Assembly (NCBI GenBank): GCA_033977485.1
Contig: CM066998.1
Span: 54,836,274 to 54,900,273 of the forward strand
Direction: 5' to 3'
Length of the DNA: 64,000 bases
DNA from: Hydrangea macrophylla
Lineage: Eukaryota; Streptophyta; Magnoliopsida; Cornales; Hydrangeaceae
Part shown: one piece after another, positions 11,584 through 24,389 of the stretch
How positions within the stretch are numbered: position 1 is the first letter of the stretch
How the letters are laid out: every line of letters starts with the position of its first letter
Program-made: the position numbers and the translations under genes
Notes under the pieces: model-generated
What the model was told of the DNA's origin: nothing
Seen by the model: only the letters and a program-made list of their open reading frames with translations
Database searches by the model: none

Positions 11584-12060
11584 AGTCAAAAGTGTGAAGA
11601 CAGTTTTCAAGAGTTAAAGTCGCGGTTGACGAGAGCACCAATATTGACGATACTATTTGGAACTAAGGGGTTTGTGATCTATAGTGATGCTTCGCATCAG
11701 GGGTTAGGATGTGTACTGATGCAAAGTGGTAAAGTAATTGCCTATGCTTCTAGATAGTTGAAGACACACAAAGTTAACTATCCGACTCATGACTTTGAAC
11801 TGCCCACAGTAATCGATGCTTTGAAGATTTATCGACACTACTTGTACGGGAAAAAGTGTGAGATTTTCACGAACCACAAGAGTTTGAAGTATATTTTCAC
11901 GTAAAGAGTCTTGAACATGAGACAGAGAAGATGGTTGGAATTGATGAAGGATTATGATCTTTCGATTGAGTATCATCCAGGGAAGGCTAACGTAGTGGCT
12001 GATGCGCTAAGACGGAAGACGCAAAGGAACTTAGCCGACGAGCTAACTGAACAAAAAGAA
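11584..12060 (+). pseudogene. RNase H region of the second gypsy element
   Basis: RNase H domain following RT; it removes the RNA strand of the hybrid. YSDASHQGLGCVLMQ carries the first catalytic Asp. [13 protein letters not shown] and the NMRQRRWLELMKDYDLSIEYHPGKANVVADAL segment mark the family's C-terminal part. Stops at 11581 (TGA), 11756 (TAG) and 11902 (TAA) interrupt it. Confidence 0.82.
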
Positions 12061-12299
12061 TTGGTAAAGGAAATGGAACGTTTGGAATTAAATGTAATCC
12101 TAGAGACTAGTGGTGGCTTAATGATGGCGATCATAGCACACCCAGATGTTATTGATAAGATTAAGAGGGAACAGTTTCACGATACCTATCTGTGCAAACT
12201 GAGAGACAAAATACCTTTGAAAAGGCGACCGGGGTTGCGATGCAATAAGGAGTGCTAATGCTTGGGAACCGTTTATGCGTACCAAATGTGAAGGACCTG

Positions 12300-13082
12300 A
12301 AAGGATAACTTTTGGAGGAAGCGCATAGTACCAGATACTCAGTACTCCCAGGAAGTAACAGGATGTACCAGAATTTACAGGAAAACATTTGGTGGAAAGG
12401 TATGAAGCGTGAAGTTGCCAAGTTTGTATCTGAATGTTCGGCGTGTCAACAGGTCAAAGCAGAAAGGCAAGTACCTGCGGGACTATTACTGCCATTCCTT
12501 GTGTTAGAGAGGGAATGGGACGAGATCATGATGGATTTTGTTTCGAGATTTCCGAGATCTTCTAACAAGAACGATAAGATTTGGGTTATAGTGGACCGAT
12601 TGACGAAATCAGCTCATTTTCTACCGATTAAGATGACTAAGCCATCTAGGCTAGCAGAGTTGTATGTGAAAGAGATTGTGAGACTACACGGGATTCCAGT
12701 AATGATTATATCAAATCATGATAGTAGTTTTACATCGAGGTTTTGGGGAAGTTTACAGAAGGCTATGGGTACAAAATTGAGTTTCAATACCGCATTTCAT
12801 CCTCAGATCGACGGACAGTCAGAGCGTATGATTTAGACATTAGAGGTCATGTTGAGACTTTGTGTTCTAGATTTCAGAAGTGATTGGAAGAAACATCTAC
12901 CGTTGATTGAATTTGCCTACAACAATGGGTTTCAGTCAAGTATTGGAATGGCACCTTATGAAGCGTTGTATAGACGTAAATGTCGATCATCGATTTGTTG
13001 GACCGAGGTTGGGGAAAGAAAGTTACTTGGACCTGAGTTAGTACAGATGACTACTAAAAAGGTAAAGTTGATACAGGAATGA
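12300..13082 (+). pseudogene. Integrase of the second gypsy element
   Basis: DDE integrase that inserts the cDNA. The zinc-binding region (HSTRYSVLPGSNRMYQNL ... CSACQQVKAERQ) is followed by the catalytic core: MDFVSRFP (first Asp), IISNHDSSFTSRF (second Asp, with SDRD changed to SNHD), and DGQSER (Glu). A TAG follows at 12836. The core continues to the MAPYEALYRRKCRS signature, and a TGA at 13080 breaks the link to the C-terminal part. Confidence 0.87.
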
Positions 13083-13136
13083 CTCAAGGTAGCTCAGAGT
13101 CGTTATAAGAGTTATGCAGACTCTAAACGACGACCT

Positions 13137-13560
13137 ATGATATTTGATGTGGGAGATTTTGTGTTCCTGAATGTATCACCTTCGAAAGGCATTGTACAAT
13201 TTGGAAAGAGAGGGAAGCTTAATCCGAGGTTTGTAGGACCGTTTGAGATCCTAGAAAGAGTAGGACCAGTGGCTTATCGATTAGCCTTATCATCAGAGTT
13301 GGAGCATGTGCATAATGTATTCCATGTATCGATGTTGACACGGTGTATGACGGATACGAGTAAGATCATAGTACCAGAACTATCACAAATTCAGGAAGAC
13401 TTGACTTATGTGGAACAATCGGTAGAGATCCTAGATCGTAAAGAGCAAGTATTGCGAACTAAAATGATACCAATGGTGAAAGTGCTATAGCGTAGTCAAA
13501 TAATCGAGGAAGCTATGTGGGAGAACGAAGAGGAAATGAGGAATGAATATCCCTATCTTT
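13137..13560 (+). pseudogene. Integrase C-terminal GPF/chromodomain-like tail
   Basis: The GPY/F module ([16 protein letters not shown]) and an HNVFHVSML motif are followed by a chromodomain-like end ([10 protein letters not shown]...VKVL, stop, then RSQIIEEAMWENEEEMR). The conserved aromatic position before RSQ is a TAG (TGG to TAG). This tail places the element in the chromovirus branch, where it is thought to guide insertion to heterochromatin. Confidence 0.8.
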
Positions 13561-13613
13561 TCGACCGATGGTGTATAAGTTTGGGGACAAACTTCCTTTT
13601 TGGAGGGGAGAGT

Positions 13614-15704
13614 TATCACACCCGTTCCAAAATTTCATAGTTTTATAATGCATGATTTGGGGTTTTGTGAAATTATTGATGTTATAAATAATGTGAGCTA
13701 GAGTTGACTGTGATTCAACAGTGAGGTGTTAGTGGAGACACGGGAATTAACTTGAAAGTTCATATTTCATTGGTATGACTAAATGACATTTATGTGATTT
13801 AAATGTTGTTTGATATATCCGATATTCTGGTGAATAGTAAATATACCCGTGTTGTATAATTTCTGGAAATTTTGATATCGTGATATATTATTTTGAGAAT
13901 TGTGGTGAGAACGTGAGTGTTACGTTGCTTAAAAGGGTAGGTGGTATAGAGATTCCACGGATTTTAGTTTTGGATCCTTATTTTGGATCTAAACGGAACT
14001 TAGTCGAAAACTTTTATAAATTTTAGTTTTCACTCGTGAAATGATAAAGTAGACGTTTAAGACATTTCATAGGATAATTAGAAGTTTTGAGAAACTCGTG
14101 GGGAGTTGTGTCTATAAATAGAAAGGATAAGATTTTTATTTCTCACAACTTTCCAAAAATATCTTGAGAGATGAGAGAGAAAAGGAGGTTTAGTTACTAC
14201 GGACTTTACGACCCTAATCGACGACCGTTTGTCCGTCAAATTTTCTCCAGATTTTAGATTTGAACTCCTCGAGGTAAGCGCTTCGATTTGATACCTCTTA
14301 GGCCGCGTTTGGCTAACTTTTCCGAAAATCTAATTTCTAGGATTTTGGGAAAAACCCAATAAAACTTGTAGGAATCGCGTATAATTTGAGATCAGACTTT
14401 TTTTCGGACCTCTAGTTTATCCTTCAATGTTTCGAAGAGATCGCACGAGATATGAATTCTAGATCTATGAAATATATAGAAATTTCATATTTTAAATATC
14501 GACTTTGGTATTTTGGATCCAGGAAAAATTCATGTATTAAGTAGGCCCATTAATTATGCACGTGAAATTATATAAAAAAATATGTATAACAGTTTATGTG
14601 AGCATGTTATGTGTCTACTTGGGTCGAAGGGGAGTTTGGTGCAATTTTATCCGGGGTTGTAAACTCCTCGAACCTTGAGGATTTGAGAGATTTGATTTTA
14701 GTTGTGTCTGGTACGGAGGAAGGTCCAACCAGGACACGATACCTGGAATGGAGGAAGGCCCAACCAGTCTACGGGATGCGTGGCAAAGGTGTGCCTTCCA
14801 TGACATCAGTTTCATTTACCGGATATATGCATACCACTCACCCTAGAGACTATTTCTATGCGTTTTAGATGCTTAAACCGTGAATTGTCATATAAGCATA
14901 CATTTAGAATTGTGCACTCAGCATATAGCTGAGTAGTGGAGATTTACTCCATTGCAAGTGATAAGAAGCGAGGAAAGAAGAAGCGTGAGGAGTGAGGCCG
15001 AGGAATGCCGAGGGAACACTCTTGTTTATATTTTTGTTTTCTTTCCAACTTGTAACAAGAATTGGAATCTGTAATATGCTGTAATAGAATCTCGACTTGG
15101 ATTAGCACTTGTAATCCTTAAGTAAACACGTTTGTATAAATGAGTTGAATCGTAGATTATAATCGTGTGGTATTGGAAATTGGTCTGAAGACCCTTGGTT
15201 TAGAATGATACAGAATTGTGCATTTCTGAGATGAATCAGTTGACTGGTCAGTGTTTCAGTTGACTGGATCTCTATGCCCTTGAGTTAATTCTTTCTGATT
15301 TCGACGGCTCCAGTTGACTAGATGTGTTTTCAGTCGACTATTTCCTACACGAAAACACCACATTCTACATGCATAGTGCCCCGTCAACTGGACAAGGCAC
15401 CAGTCGACTGAAATTTGAGGCCACAGTCGATTGACCCTGGTCACAGTCGACTGGACAGGGCTGGGAAACTTTTCTTCCTTTCTGTTTCAGGTCTTCAGTC
15501 GAATGGACCCCAGATCAGTCGACTGGACCCCTGTTCTTAAAACTGAATTCTTTTTGGAACCTTTCCAACTGGTCAAAACTTTTTATAACTCTGATTTTAT
15601 TTCACTTGTGTTATCTGCTGCTAATTTACTTTAGTGGAATTGGACGAGCCTTGGTGGCGTGCCACGTGTCCTATTTCCGCACATTAGCGGGATGGGTCGT
15701 GACA
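13614..15704 (+). repeat. 3' LTR of the second gypsy element
   Basis: Begins TATCACACCCGTTCC (TG eroded to TA; the 5' copy has TGTCACACCCG) and ends GGGTCGTGACA, about 2.09 kb. With its solo-LTR insert removed, the 5' LTR would be about 1.87 kb. Most of the difference is an expanded AGTCGACTGG word array here (15236-15532) against a three-unit array in the 5' LTR (8633-8690). Confidence 0.9.
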
Positions 15705-15915
15705 GGGAATTTTCATAAAAAGTTGTTAATCGAACTTTTGATCCATAGGAATCGTATTAGATGAACTTCTACATGTTCCTTGTGCTCGAGTTTTCGTTGG
15801 AACGGGATTTAGGAGCGTTAATCGGAGGTAAGTGATTCAACTATGTGTTTTGGAATGATTCCTTGACGTGTATTCATGTTTTGTACGAAAAGCATGTCTT
15901 AATTCATAGCTATAT

Positions 15916-18815
15916 TGTCTCGCCCCGACGTAGCATAAATAAAGAAAGCGTTTGATTTCCTTTATGGACCCGTAGGTCGTGATAATTTGAAGGATTGATT
16001 CCGTCCCAAACGTCAACAACAAAAACATAATAATCAGAGCAGAGCAATCAAGGCTTACAAATATTTTTCTAACTTATTACATATTACAATACGGGGTCAA
16101 CTAAGGCACAAACTGCCTTAAAACAAAACAATATCTATCGTCTATTACAGTCATCCTTATTACAAAACAGTTTATAACGTAAAACATAGGATATTGATAA
16201 CAGTTCTATCTTCCAAAGCACCCGTTCTCAGTTTGCATAATCATAGGGCCCAACATAGTCATAACCTGAAAAGTCTGAACACGAATGTCCAGGGCGCATT
16301 GACTCCGTCAGCTTCAAAAAGCTGGTGAGTATTAAAAACATAACTTTGAATGTAACACATACTCATTCACCGTTTTCCAATTCCCATTTAATTCAACAAG
16401 TTTACATTAAAGTAAGAAGTTCATTTTAAGAAAACAACCACAATATCATTTGAAAGCTTTAATTCACATATATGTGACCGTGTATGAAAAACAATGCACC
16501 ATCTCATCTTATCGACTCTTTTCTCTTGACAAACACAACAACCCACTATCTCACACCAGTATCCTTGTAATACTCCGATAGCCACACTTTAGCACATGGG
16601 TGCCAGGGAATGTCCAGTTTGCCTCACACTTTGGTCTGGGGTACCAAGGAGTGTCCAATGCCTCACACTTTAGTACCTAATCCGCCTCGCAAATACCAGA
16701 GGTAACCTCACACACTATCCAGACTCGGGTATCAGGGAGTGTCCGTAGGCCACACTTTAGCACTACCATGGGTGCCAGGGAATGTCCAAGTTCGGTGTCA
16801 CACACTTTAACGCTTCCATGGGCGTTAGGGAGTGTCCAGTTTTGCCATCGTCGCATTACAAAGATACTCTCACCGTAATCTCAACACGTCACACTTTGGT
16901 ACACAATACTAGGGAGTGTCCACAACACAATCTCAAGCGCACTCTTTTCCACACTAACCATTACTCTTTTCCACACTAACCAACATTTACACTCATTATG
17001 CATGTATAACTGACTTCACATGTATGTCATGACACTTAAACAAAAGTAAAATGCTGAATTATAGGAACAACGTACGTACGGGGATTGTTAAGTCGTAATA
17101 CATCATTTCAATCGTCCAAACATAACCAAATAGGTTTCTTTTTTAGTAAATTTCCCAAACAGAGCTTTAAAAGTCTATGAAATATCACCCAAACAGTTCC
17201 TTAACATAAAATAAGCAAAATTTAGAAACTGTCAGAAGTCGCGCGCGCGGGCCGCTCGCGCGAAGGGTCGCTCGCGCGGGCCGCTCGTGCGATATGCCCA
17301 ATTTTCCTTTTCTTTTATAAAACTTTTCCAACTGCCAGAATACAGGGAGATCGCTCGCGCAATCTGCTCGCGCGATCTACCTAATTTTCATTTTTCTTAT
17401 TAAGATCTTTTCTGTCTGCCTAAAAATACACAGCTCGCGCGAGCGGGCCGCTCGCGCAAGGGGTCGCTCACGCGACCCTCGCTCGCGTGAATGCGTGCGC
17501 GAGTTCAGGCAGAAGCTTCGTCTTCTTCGCTGGTTTTCCCCTGTTTCAAAAATTAAGGGGTCTTTTGACCCATTTTGCAATTTGGAAGTAAATAGGTCAT
17601 GTAATATATGATTTTCTTTGATTTTTTGCAAGGATTAGGAATCTATAATCAATTTTACTTGAATCAATCCATAGCTCATGAATTTTATGAAAAATCGAAA
17701 GACGTCAAAATTTCGTTTTTAATATGCGTCCTCCTATGAATGAATTAAGCCCTTATACTTTAAACATAGCATCTACAACATGTAATCTTTCATAATTATC
17801 TAAGAAAACGGATTTTGGTTGAGTTTGAAAAATCTTGATTTCAAGCTATGGAGTTTCAAACGTAAATCAACAATGGAGATTTTCAAACCAAGCCATATAA
17901 ACAGTAAACAAGGTATGAATTACATTAGAAGTAAGTTAATAATACTTACTGAGATTAAGAGAATAGAAATAGATGTTGAGAAAGAAACCCAATTAAAGAA
18001 ACCAATAAGAGCTTCAAGCTATGGAAGAGAGTTCTCTCTCTCTCTAAGAAGATCTTTGAAATTATGAACTCTCAACCCTCTCTTTTTTCTCTGTGCTTGA
18101 AGTGCAGAAAGTGAGAGTGTATGTGTGCATATATAGGAAGCCAGTAGAACTTGGGCTCCAAGTATATTGTTGATCACTCAACAAATTGAATTGATTCTCA
18201 ATTCTAAAAAAATACACAGCAATTATACATACGTACCTACAAATTACACAGATTATAAGTCCCAAACTTAAGCCAAAGGTCAAGAATAGGTGTGTAGGGG
18301 TCAAGTGTGTTTGTTTGGAAAAGTTAGCTTATGGCATAAGAATACACACACACACACAAAGCATTTCCAAACATGCCTAAGTCAATGATTAGTTTCCATA
18401 AATGGAAAATAAAGTACAAGTCACTTCATGCTTTACATCACTTCCAAAATCTATAGAAGTTCCATGTGGCACGGACAGTTTTGAACAGAAACTGGTATTT
18501 TTGGGGCGCGGTGGTCACCACAAAAATACGAAAAATTCATTTTGACGTAAGAAATGATTTCCCAATTTTATAAAAATACAGTTTAAATTAAAAGAAAATA
18601 TTTCCACCGTTTTGAAATACAATTTTAAAATCCACACAGGTAATGCTAAATTTTATAAAATCGTAGTTTGACCCCAAAAGAATTTTAATGTACAACAAAA
18701 TAGGCCATAAGATTATAAAACATGACCATTGAAATAAAATGGACACAGATAATACAAATTGAATTTAAATATGAAAATGAAATTAAAATTAATTAATGAA
18801 ATGCAGGTTGTTACA
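15916..18815 (-). mobile_element. Solo LTR, Tekay-like family A, copy 2
   Basis: TG...CA ends and the 5-bp direct repeat TATAT (15911-15915 and 18816-18820), about 2.90 kb. It is collinear with copy 1: TGTCTCGCCCCGACGTAGC at one end and ATGCAGGTTGTTACA at the other. The empty site is visible in the outer 3' LTR near 38740. It carries the CCAGGGAGTGTCCA array (16575-16925) and a long CGCGCG/GCTCGCGCGAGC word array (17237-17512). No coding region. Confidence 0.88.
17237..17512. repeat. GC-rich palindromic word array (CGCG class)
   Basis: Short GC-rich words such as GCTCGCGCGAGC (17433-17444, a perfect 12-base palindrome), CGCTCGCGCG and GGGCCGCTCG recur between AT-rich spacers of the form TTTTC-TTTTAT-AAA. 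Related but differently arranged arrays occur at about 6530-6685 and 28207-28400 in the other two family copies. Confidence 0.8.
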
Positions 18816-21800
18816 TATATGTTGTTTATTCATATTGGGCGATTGTATTGATAAGTAGACCTAATCATACAGTGAAATGTTTGACTTATGTCGAAAGCAT
18901 GGTGAAATATTTTTGAGCATATTTAGTTGCTATTTGGGTGGGGTCAAAGGAGTGTGTGTACTAAGCCATTGTTGTAGAGCCGTTATAGGCATAAGGCCGC
19001 ACGTTTGAAGAAAAGAAACGTAGATCTTACCTAGTCGCGTGGACTTATTGGTGAGGAGTTGCGGATTAGGAGTGTACGTGAGACTCCAGAGACTAGTATA
19101 AATTGTAGAGATGCGAATGCGAGCATGTTCATCATTCATGTGCATTGTTGATTTATTCACTAAGCGTTAGCTTAAACAAATCGAAATATGTTGGTTATTC
19201 AAATAATCAATTCAGGTGTTAATGTTGGCGAGGAATCGGGGAGGTGATCACGACATGTTGGAAATTCACCTAGAAGGCGACTCATCACGTTTTATTTCAT
19301 AGTTTTGTGATCGAAGTGTAGCAACCTATATTTTCACGCCCCTAATAATAAATAAGAAATGTTAGTTTTTATTTATTTACTATATGTTAATTGTAGTTGT
19401 GGTATTATGTAAATAAATAAATATTAATGCTCATGTTGTTAATTGTTAATACAATGCCATTTTATTTTTCTACTGTGTATTATTATTAGTTATAAGATTA
19501 TTCCCGTAAATGATAAATATTTACGTTGATTAATTCTAATTACATGGCTTTAATTTTGTGACCCCTTTAGTAATCTTAATTAGTATTATTATACTTAAGA
19601 CTGTGCAGTCTGTGCCCCTAAATTATCCCATAATTTGGAATTAAAACTAGTAATAAATATTAATCACGTCACTTACATTTTTGGTCCCTAATAATTTTTT
19701 GGAGTATTTTTCTAAACTATATGGACCAAACCAGACAGAACTGAACTAACTAATCTAACTTAACGGACTAACTGCATTATTTGGCGAACTGATTGATGCG
19801 GTCACTTCTCACACATGCTGTAATCCTATCCTAACACTCATTTCATTTACAAGTTGCAACACTAATTGTTGCCTACACATACATTTACATTGTGAACCAA
19901 TAGATACACACTTTCATTTACAGAAAGTTTTCAAGAGCTCTTCCTCTCTCTCAAACTCTCCATTTCTTAATGTCTCTCTCAACAATACACAGATACACTC
20001 CCATTGAAGTTTTATTTGTTCCTTTGCTTGCCCTCCCCCCCTCAATTACACACACATATATAATTCTGGAAGTAAAGAAAAGAAACACAGCAAAGGAAAT
20101 ACTACACTTAGAAGTCACAATGAACTCAAGAGGCCATAGCCATAGCCATTGTTAAGCTTGGAGCTTTATTACAGAATTCTCGTCTTTCTTTGGCAAGTAG
20201 CACAACCCAAACTAACGCTCGGTGAGTCTCTCAAACTCATTTATAATGTAATATTAGTCATTGCGTACAAGCCAGGGGTATCAATTTTAGAGATACACGT
20301 ATATATACATATATATAGTTTTGAAGGTACAAAAATGGTGGTCTTACCAAACTCAACCAAAACGATTTCTATAAATTGGGAATGAAAGATTATAGTCCCA
20401 GTAACTTCTACTTCAAATGTTAGACCTTGTGGATAGCGGCATTTGGGCCCACTTTAAAATATTTTCAAATTTCAAATACCAAGAGTCGCCACTTAATTTT
20501 AAAAGGAAAATTAAGAAACCATTTTAAAGCAAACTGATCTTGTAAGAAACCAGAGATTTTCTAGGTCCGGGGATTATGGAATGAGAGGGGAAGTAGCCCG
20601 TCGGACTAAAATACCCCCTCTCATCCTATCTCGGGATAGGCCTCTACTTAACATCCTTTTAATCGAATTAATAATCTAAGCATGTCCTCAACTAATACAT
20701 ATGTATAAATATACATTACAAAGCATGTCTAAAGGGCGTAAGATTACATGTGATAAAGTATTATTCAAAAACCATATAATTCAAGTAGCAAGCAATATGA
20801 TATGCAAATAGGGAACTATAGAACTTACCTGGGATCCATGCCGCGAATATTAAACGTGCAATGCATACGAATAGAAAGATCCTAAGAAAATGTCTCTAAT
20901 CACATATACACATAAGGCAAAACCTAATTCTAAGGTGTCGCGCATTAAGTTGAAAAATTGATAAAATCAAGAAATTAAAATAAACTAAAGAGGAGTTCAA
21001 GAAATTATACCTTAATAGTGCTACAAAACAAAGGATTAGTCCACATGATATACAAGATATAAAGTTGGATCTTAAATAACAATCCTAGACTTCTAGCTTG
21101 AATCTATCAAATGTAATTAAATCTAAAGCAAACAAGTCCTAATTACAAGCATCAAGCCACATGGATGAATATGTACATGAATAAGAGTAAATTATGAAAT
21201 ACTCAGTGATTTAGATCACTTAAACTTTGAATTCAAGCTTAACTAATCATTATTAAAACATGGTTTGAGCCTTAGGTCATAGAAAAGTCATTTGGACTAT
21301 TATTTACAAAGTTGGTCAAATTTGTCATAAAATTCTGAAAACTGCAGAGAGCAGACCAGAACTTCAAGAAAATAAAAAGAATTCTTCCCATGGCTTGATC
21401 TTGATGATTTTTGGACACAAGATGCCTCTGTGTGTCTAGTTTCCATCCTAAAAAGAAAATCAAAGTTTCAACGGTTATATCTTTGGGAAACGGACAAAAA
21501 TCAGACATCACTCAAAGATTTACAAATCTCTTTCCAAAGATTTTGTACGATTTTTTAAAAATAGTAAAAAAAAAAAAAAATAAGAAACACTTTGATCTTT
21601 TTAGGGTATCCTCCTAACACATTGAACTACCCAGAAAAATTTATTTAGAGTCAAGAATGCTTGATTAAGGTTCTGATTTACTCATTTGAAACTGATTTTC
21701 TGTTCTGAAACTCTGGACAGAATATGGCTGTCTCACAAAACCTATGACCAAACCATGTTATCCATGAGATCCTACTAAAACAAAAATTATAGTGGTAGAA

Positions 21801-22760
21801 CTTTGAGTTATAGACACTTTTCCGTTGGTTTCATTCAGTTCCAACAGTTCGATGTTTAACTAAAAATCTTTGATCAAAAACAGTTTATGAACCCACTGTT
21901 TCATTGTTAAGTTCAACTTTTATTTGTTAACTCCAACTACTAAGCCATGAAGTTAGGCTTGAACCAAACTATTTCTCCTACCATTTGATGGTCATTGGAG
22001 ACTAGAGACATGACTAGTACTCATGAGTTTTCAAGGAATATAAAGGAGATTCTATGAAAACTCCAAGTTAGAGAACCCAAACCATGGTAGGGGTTTGGAT
22101 TCATCTACTTGTTCTTAATAAAATGATGATCAACTTTAAATCTAATGTGAATCATAAGCTTACATGAGACTAAAAGATCAAACTCATGAGATTCAAGTGA
22201 GATATGAAAGATCCCCAAGAGTCTCAAGAGAAGAGCATAAACAAGAAAAAAGAAAGAAAAGAAGAATCAAAGAACTAGCTTATGAACTTCAAGAGGATAT
22301 AGAGAAGATCCCATGAAATTCCAAGTTAGAGAATCCAAGTCATGAGTATGGACTTGGATCCATCTATTTGTTTATAAATGATTATCAAACTTTGGCTTCC
22401 ATATGAAGCATAAGCTTACATGGAATCAAAAGATCAATCTCAAGAGCTTTCAAGAGAGATATTGAAGATCTCCAAGAACCTCAAGAGAAAAGCAAAAACA
22501 ACAAGAAGGAATGAAATAAAGAAAACTAAGAGAGCAAGTTCTCTAAATCCATAAAACAAAACTAACAAGAGTAGAGTATCACCTTCAACTATCCTCAAAC
22601 TTCTATAGTTTTAAGATCTTCCAAGCTCTTCTTCAAACTCTCAAAAACTCTCTTTTTCCAAAATTCTTTTTGTTTTCTCCTTGAAATTCCCCTCTCCCAA
22701 AAATGTGTAGTAGTAGTAGTCCCCCCAAAAAAGGATCTCTTGTAATGGAGTATTCACCCT

Positions 22761-22769
22761 CTATTTATA
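22761..22769 (-). promoter_or_regulatory. TATA box of the solo LTR at 20428-23284
   Basis: Minus-strand TATAAATAG, in the context CCTATAAATAGAGGG, in the middle of the LTR. This is where the promoter and transcription start (U3/R boundary) is expected for an LTR reading right to left, and it supports the assigned orientation. Confidence 0.6.
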
Positions 22770-22941
22770 GGCAAATCTTAGAGGGTTATTTTGGTATTTT
22801 TCAAGCCAAAAACCCTAATTTCGGATGTACGTTTGAGGGTACAAAACGTGCTATATTACAATTGGATGCCAAAAATGCGGCACTTAATGGAGATGGAAGC
22901 GGCACCCACTGAGTACTGGAACGACACTCACTGAATGACGG

Positions 22942-23079
22942 CGCGGCATTCAGTGAATGCCGCGGACAACTCCATGGATTGCCATCTTTTTTGAAAGTCT
23001 GATTTTTGCGGCATTTGATGTGTTTTTGCGGCAGTTACAGATTGCCGGTCCGGCAAACACAGAGTGCCGTCGCGGCACT
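22942..23079. repeat. Three perfect interrupted palindromes
   Basis: CGCGGCATTCA / TGAATGCCGCG with a one-base centre (22942-22964); TTGCCGG / CCGGCAA with a one-base centre (23042-23056); AGTGCCG / CGGCACT with a three-base centre (23063-23079). All share the TGCCG/CGGCA core, and other GCGGCA words lie around them (22870-23035). Confidence 0.9.
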
Positions 23080-24389
23080 GCGTGACTTCCGTAGCCCATA
23101 CCATGTGCCGTTCTATTCCTTTTTTCTTTTCTTTTTCTTTTCTTTCTTTTTGTTTGAATTGAAGAGTCTTTTGAAGAGCTTGAATCACCTTAGAAGCCTT
23201 AGTTTTGTTCGGACATTTTCATCATCGGACTTGGAGGTAACACTCCCCTTAATTCGACGTTTGGTCAAAATTGGGGTGTCTACAGACCTTAATTTGTAAT
23301 GGTTGCGATGTACGGCAAAACTGTAGTTTTGACGACTCTAAGATTTTCATCAACAAGTAGAGCTATGTTAGAAATTAAGACTTAAGACTTATATATATAT
23401 TCGTAATCTACACAAAAAAATGAAGAGAATGATATATTATACTTGTTGTATCGTTCAAATTTGTAAAACTCGTATATAGTTCTGCAACTATACAGTCCTG
23501 AGGAAGAAGACGGCCAGGACCGGTCGCGAAACATACCCAAAACCGATCCCAACCATGACCGGTCTCCTATGACTATCAGAACCGGTCACGACCATGACCA
23601 GTCCTGCCAAAAGACCAGGACCGATCCCGCCCCTCTGTGATAGAATGATCTATTTCACTAGGCAGTGTTTCCATTTTCATTGAATAGTGCTTTCATTGCA
23701 TGTTAATTCCATTCATGATCATTTCTTCCTTCCATTTATTATTTTACTTAAGTCATTAATGTAGTTAACGTAATACCCCCATTTGGATTCAATAAAAATA
23801 CTTTTAAAAATCAATTCCCTACAGATAAAAAGGCAACTTTCCCTCTGAAGGCAAAATTTCCGATTTTTGCACAGTATGTGATATTGCAGCATTATTTTTT
23901 ACTAAGTCCCATTTCTTTTAAAAATTCTTAAAAATCATAGTTGATATATGTGGATCTAGATGAACTATTCACGGGACTTTTAAACTCTTGAATCAAAAAT
24001 CTTATTTTTGGCTATACTTAGCCATATTGGCCATTCTGGGTCAATGATTGACTTTTTTGGACTAAGTTGTTTTAATTTGTAATAATCATATTTTTAATTA
24101 GCTTTGATATATTTATACGAGAATACGAATCCGTCGCTCTGAATACCATTTATAGTAATCAAAATATAAATAGCTGCGATACCATATTAAAGAAAAGAAG
24201 AAACCGCTCCGATGCCTTTGTAAGAAAATATGTAAAGAAAGGACAAGTCATATGCCGCTCTGATACCTTTAAGTTATACATTTGCATAGTCGAATTGTCA
24301 TGTTTGAAAGGGGTAATTTTGTCAACATATATGTTGTAAGAAGTGAGTAAAGGAAGGATGTCTTAGGACGGGTAACCTTAATTATTCCA

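Larger units (their letters stand above)
4198..15704 (+). mobile_element. Second Ty3/gypsy (Tekay/Del-like) element, complete, inserted in outer 5' LTR
   Basis: Bounded by TG...CA and the 5-bp direct repeat GGGAA (4193-4197 and 15705-15709). The 5' LTR spans 4198-8867 but is interrupted by a solo LTR (5279-8070); the 3' LTR is 13614-15704. An initiator-tRNA-Met-type primer binding site follows the 5' LTR and a polypurine tract (about 13599-13613) precedes the 3' LTR. Between them lie gag, protease, RT, RNase H, integrase and a chromodomain-like tail, all disrupted. The first ~190 bases of the two LTRs differ at about ten positions plus a short indel, roughly 5%. Confidence 0.92.
20428..23284 (-). 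mobile_element. Solo LTR of an unrelated gypsy-like family
   Basis: TG...CA ends and an exact 5-bp repeat GACCT (20423-20427 and 23285-23289), 2.86 kb. On the minus strand it starts TGTAGACACCCCAATTTTG and ends with GTGGGCCCAAATGCCGCTATCCACA-type sequence. A TATA motif lies at 22761-22769 (minus). There is no coding potential. The lineage within Ty3/gypsy is uncertain. It contains duplicated 'CAAGAGA...CCAAGTTAGAGAA' segments (about 22040-22340) and three perfect interrupted palindromes at 22942-23079. Confidence 0.85.

Noticed and set aside
20100..20400. Possible small gene (frames at 19970 and 20149)
   Set aside because: Inside LTR family B, interrupted at 20428 by another LTR; no similarity recognised and no conserved structure.
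22928..23299. Open frames across the palindrome region of the solo LTR
   Set aside because: Short, overlapping frames on both strands with no recognisable domain, inside a non-coding LTR bounded by an exact target repeat.
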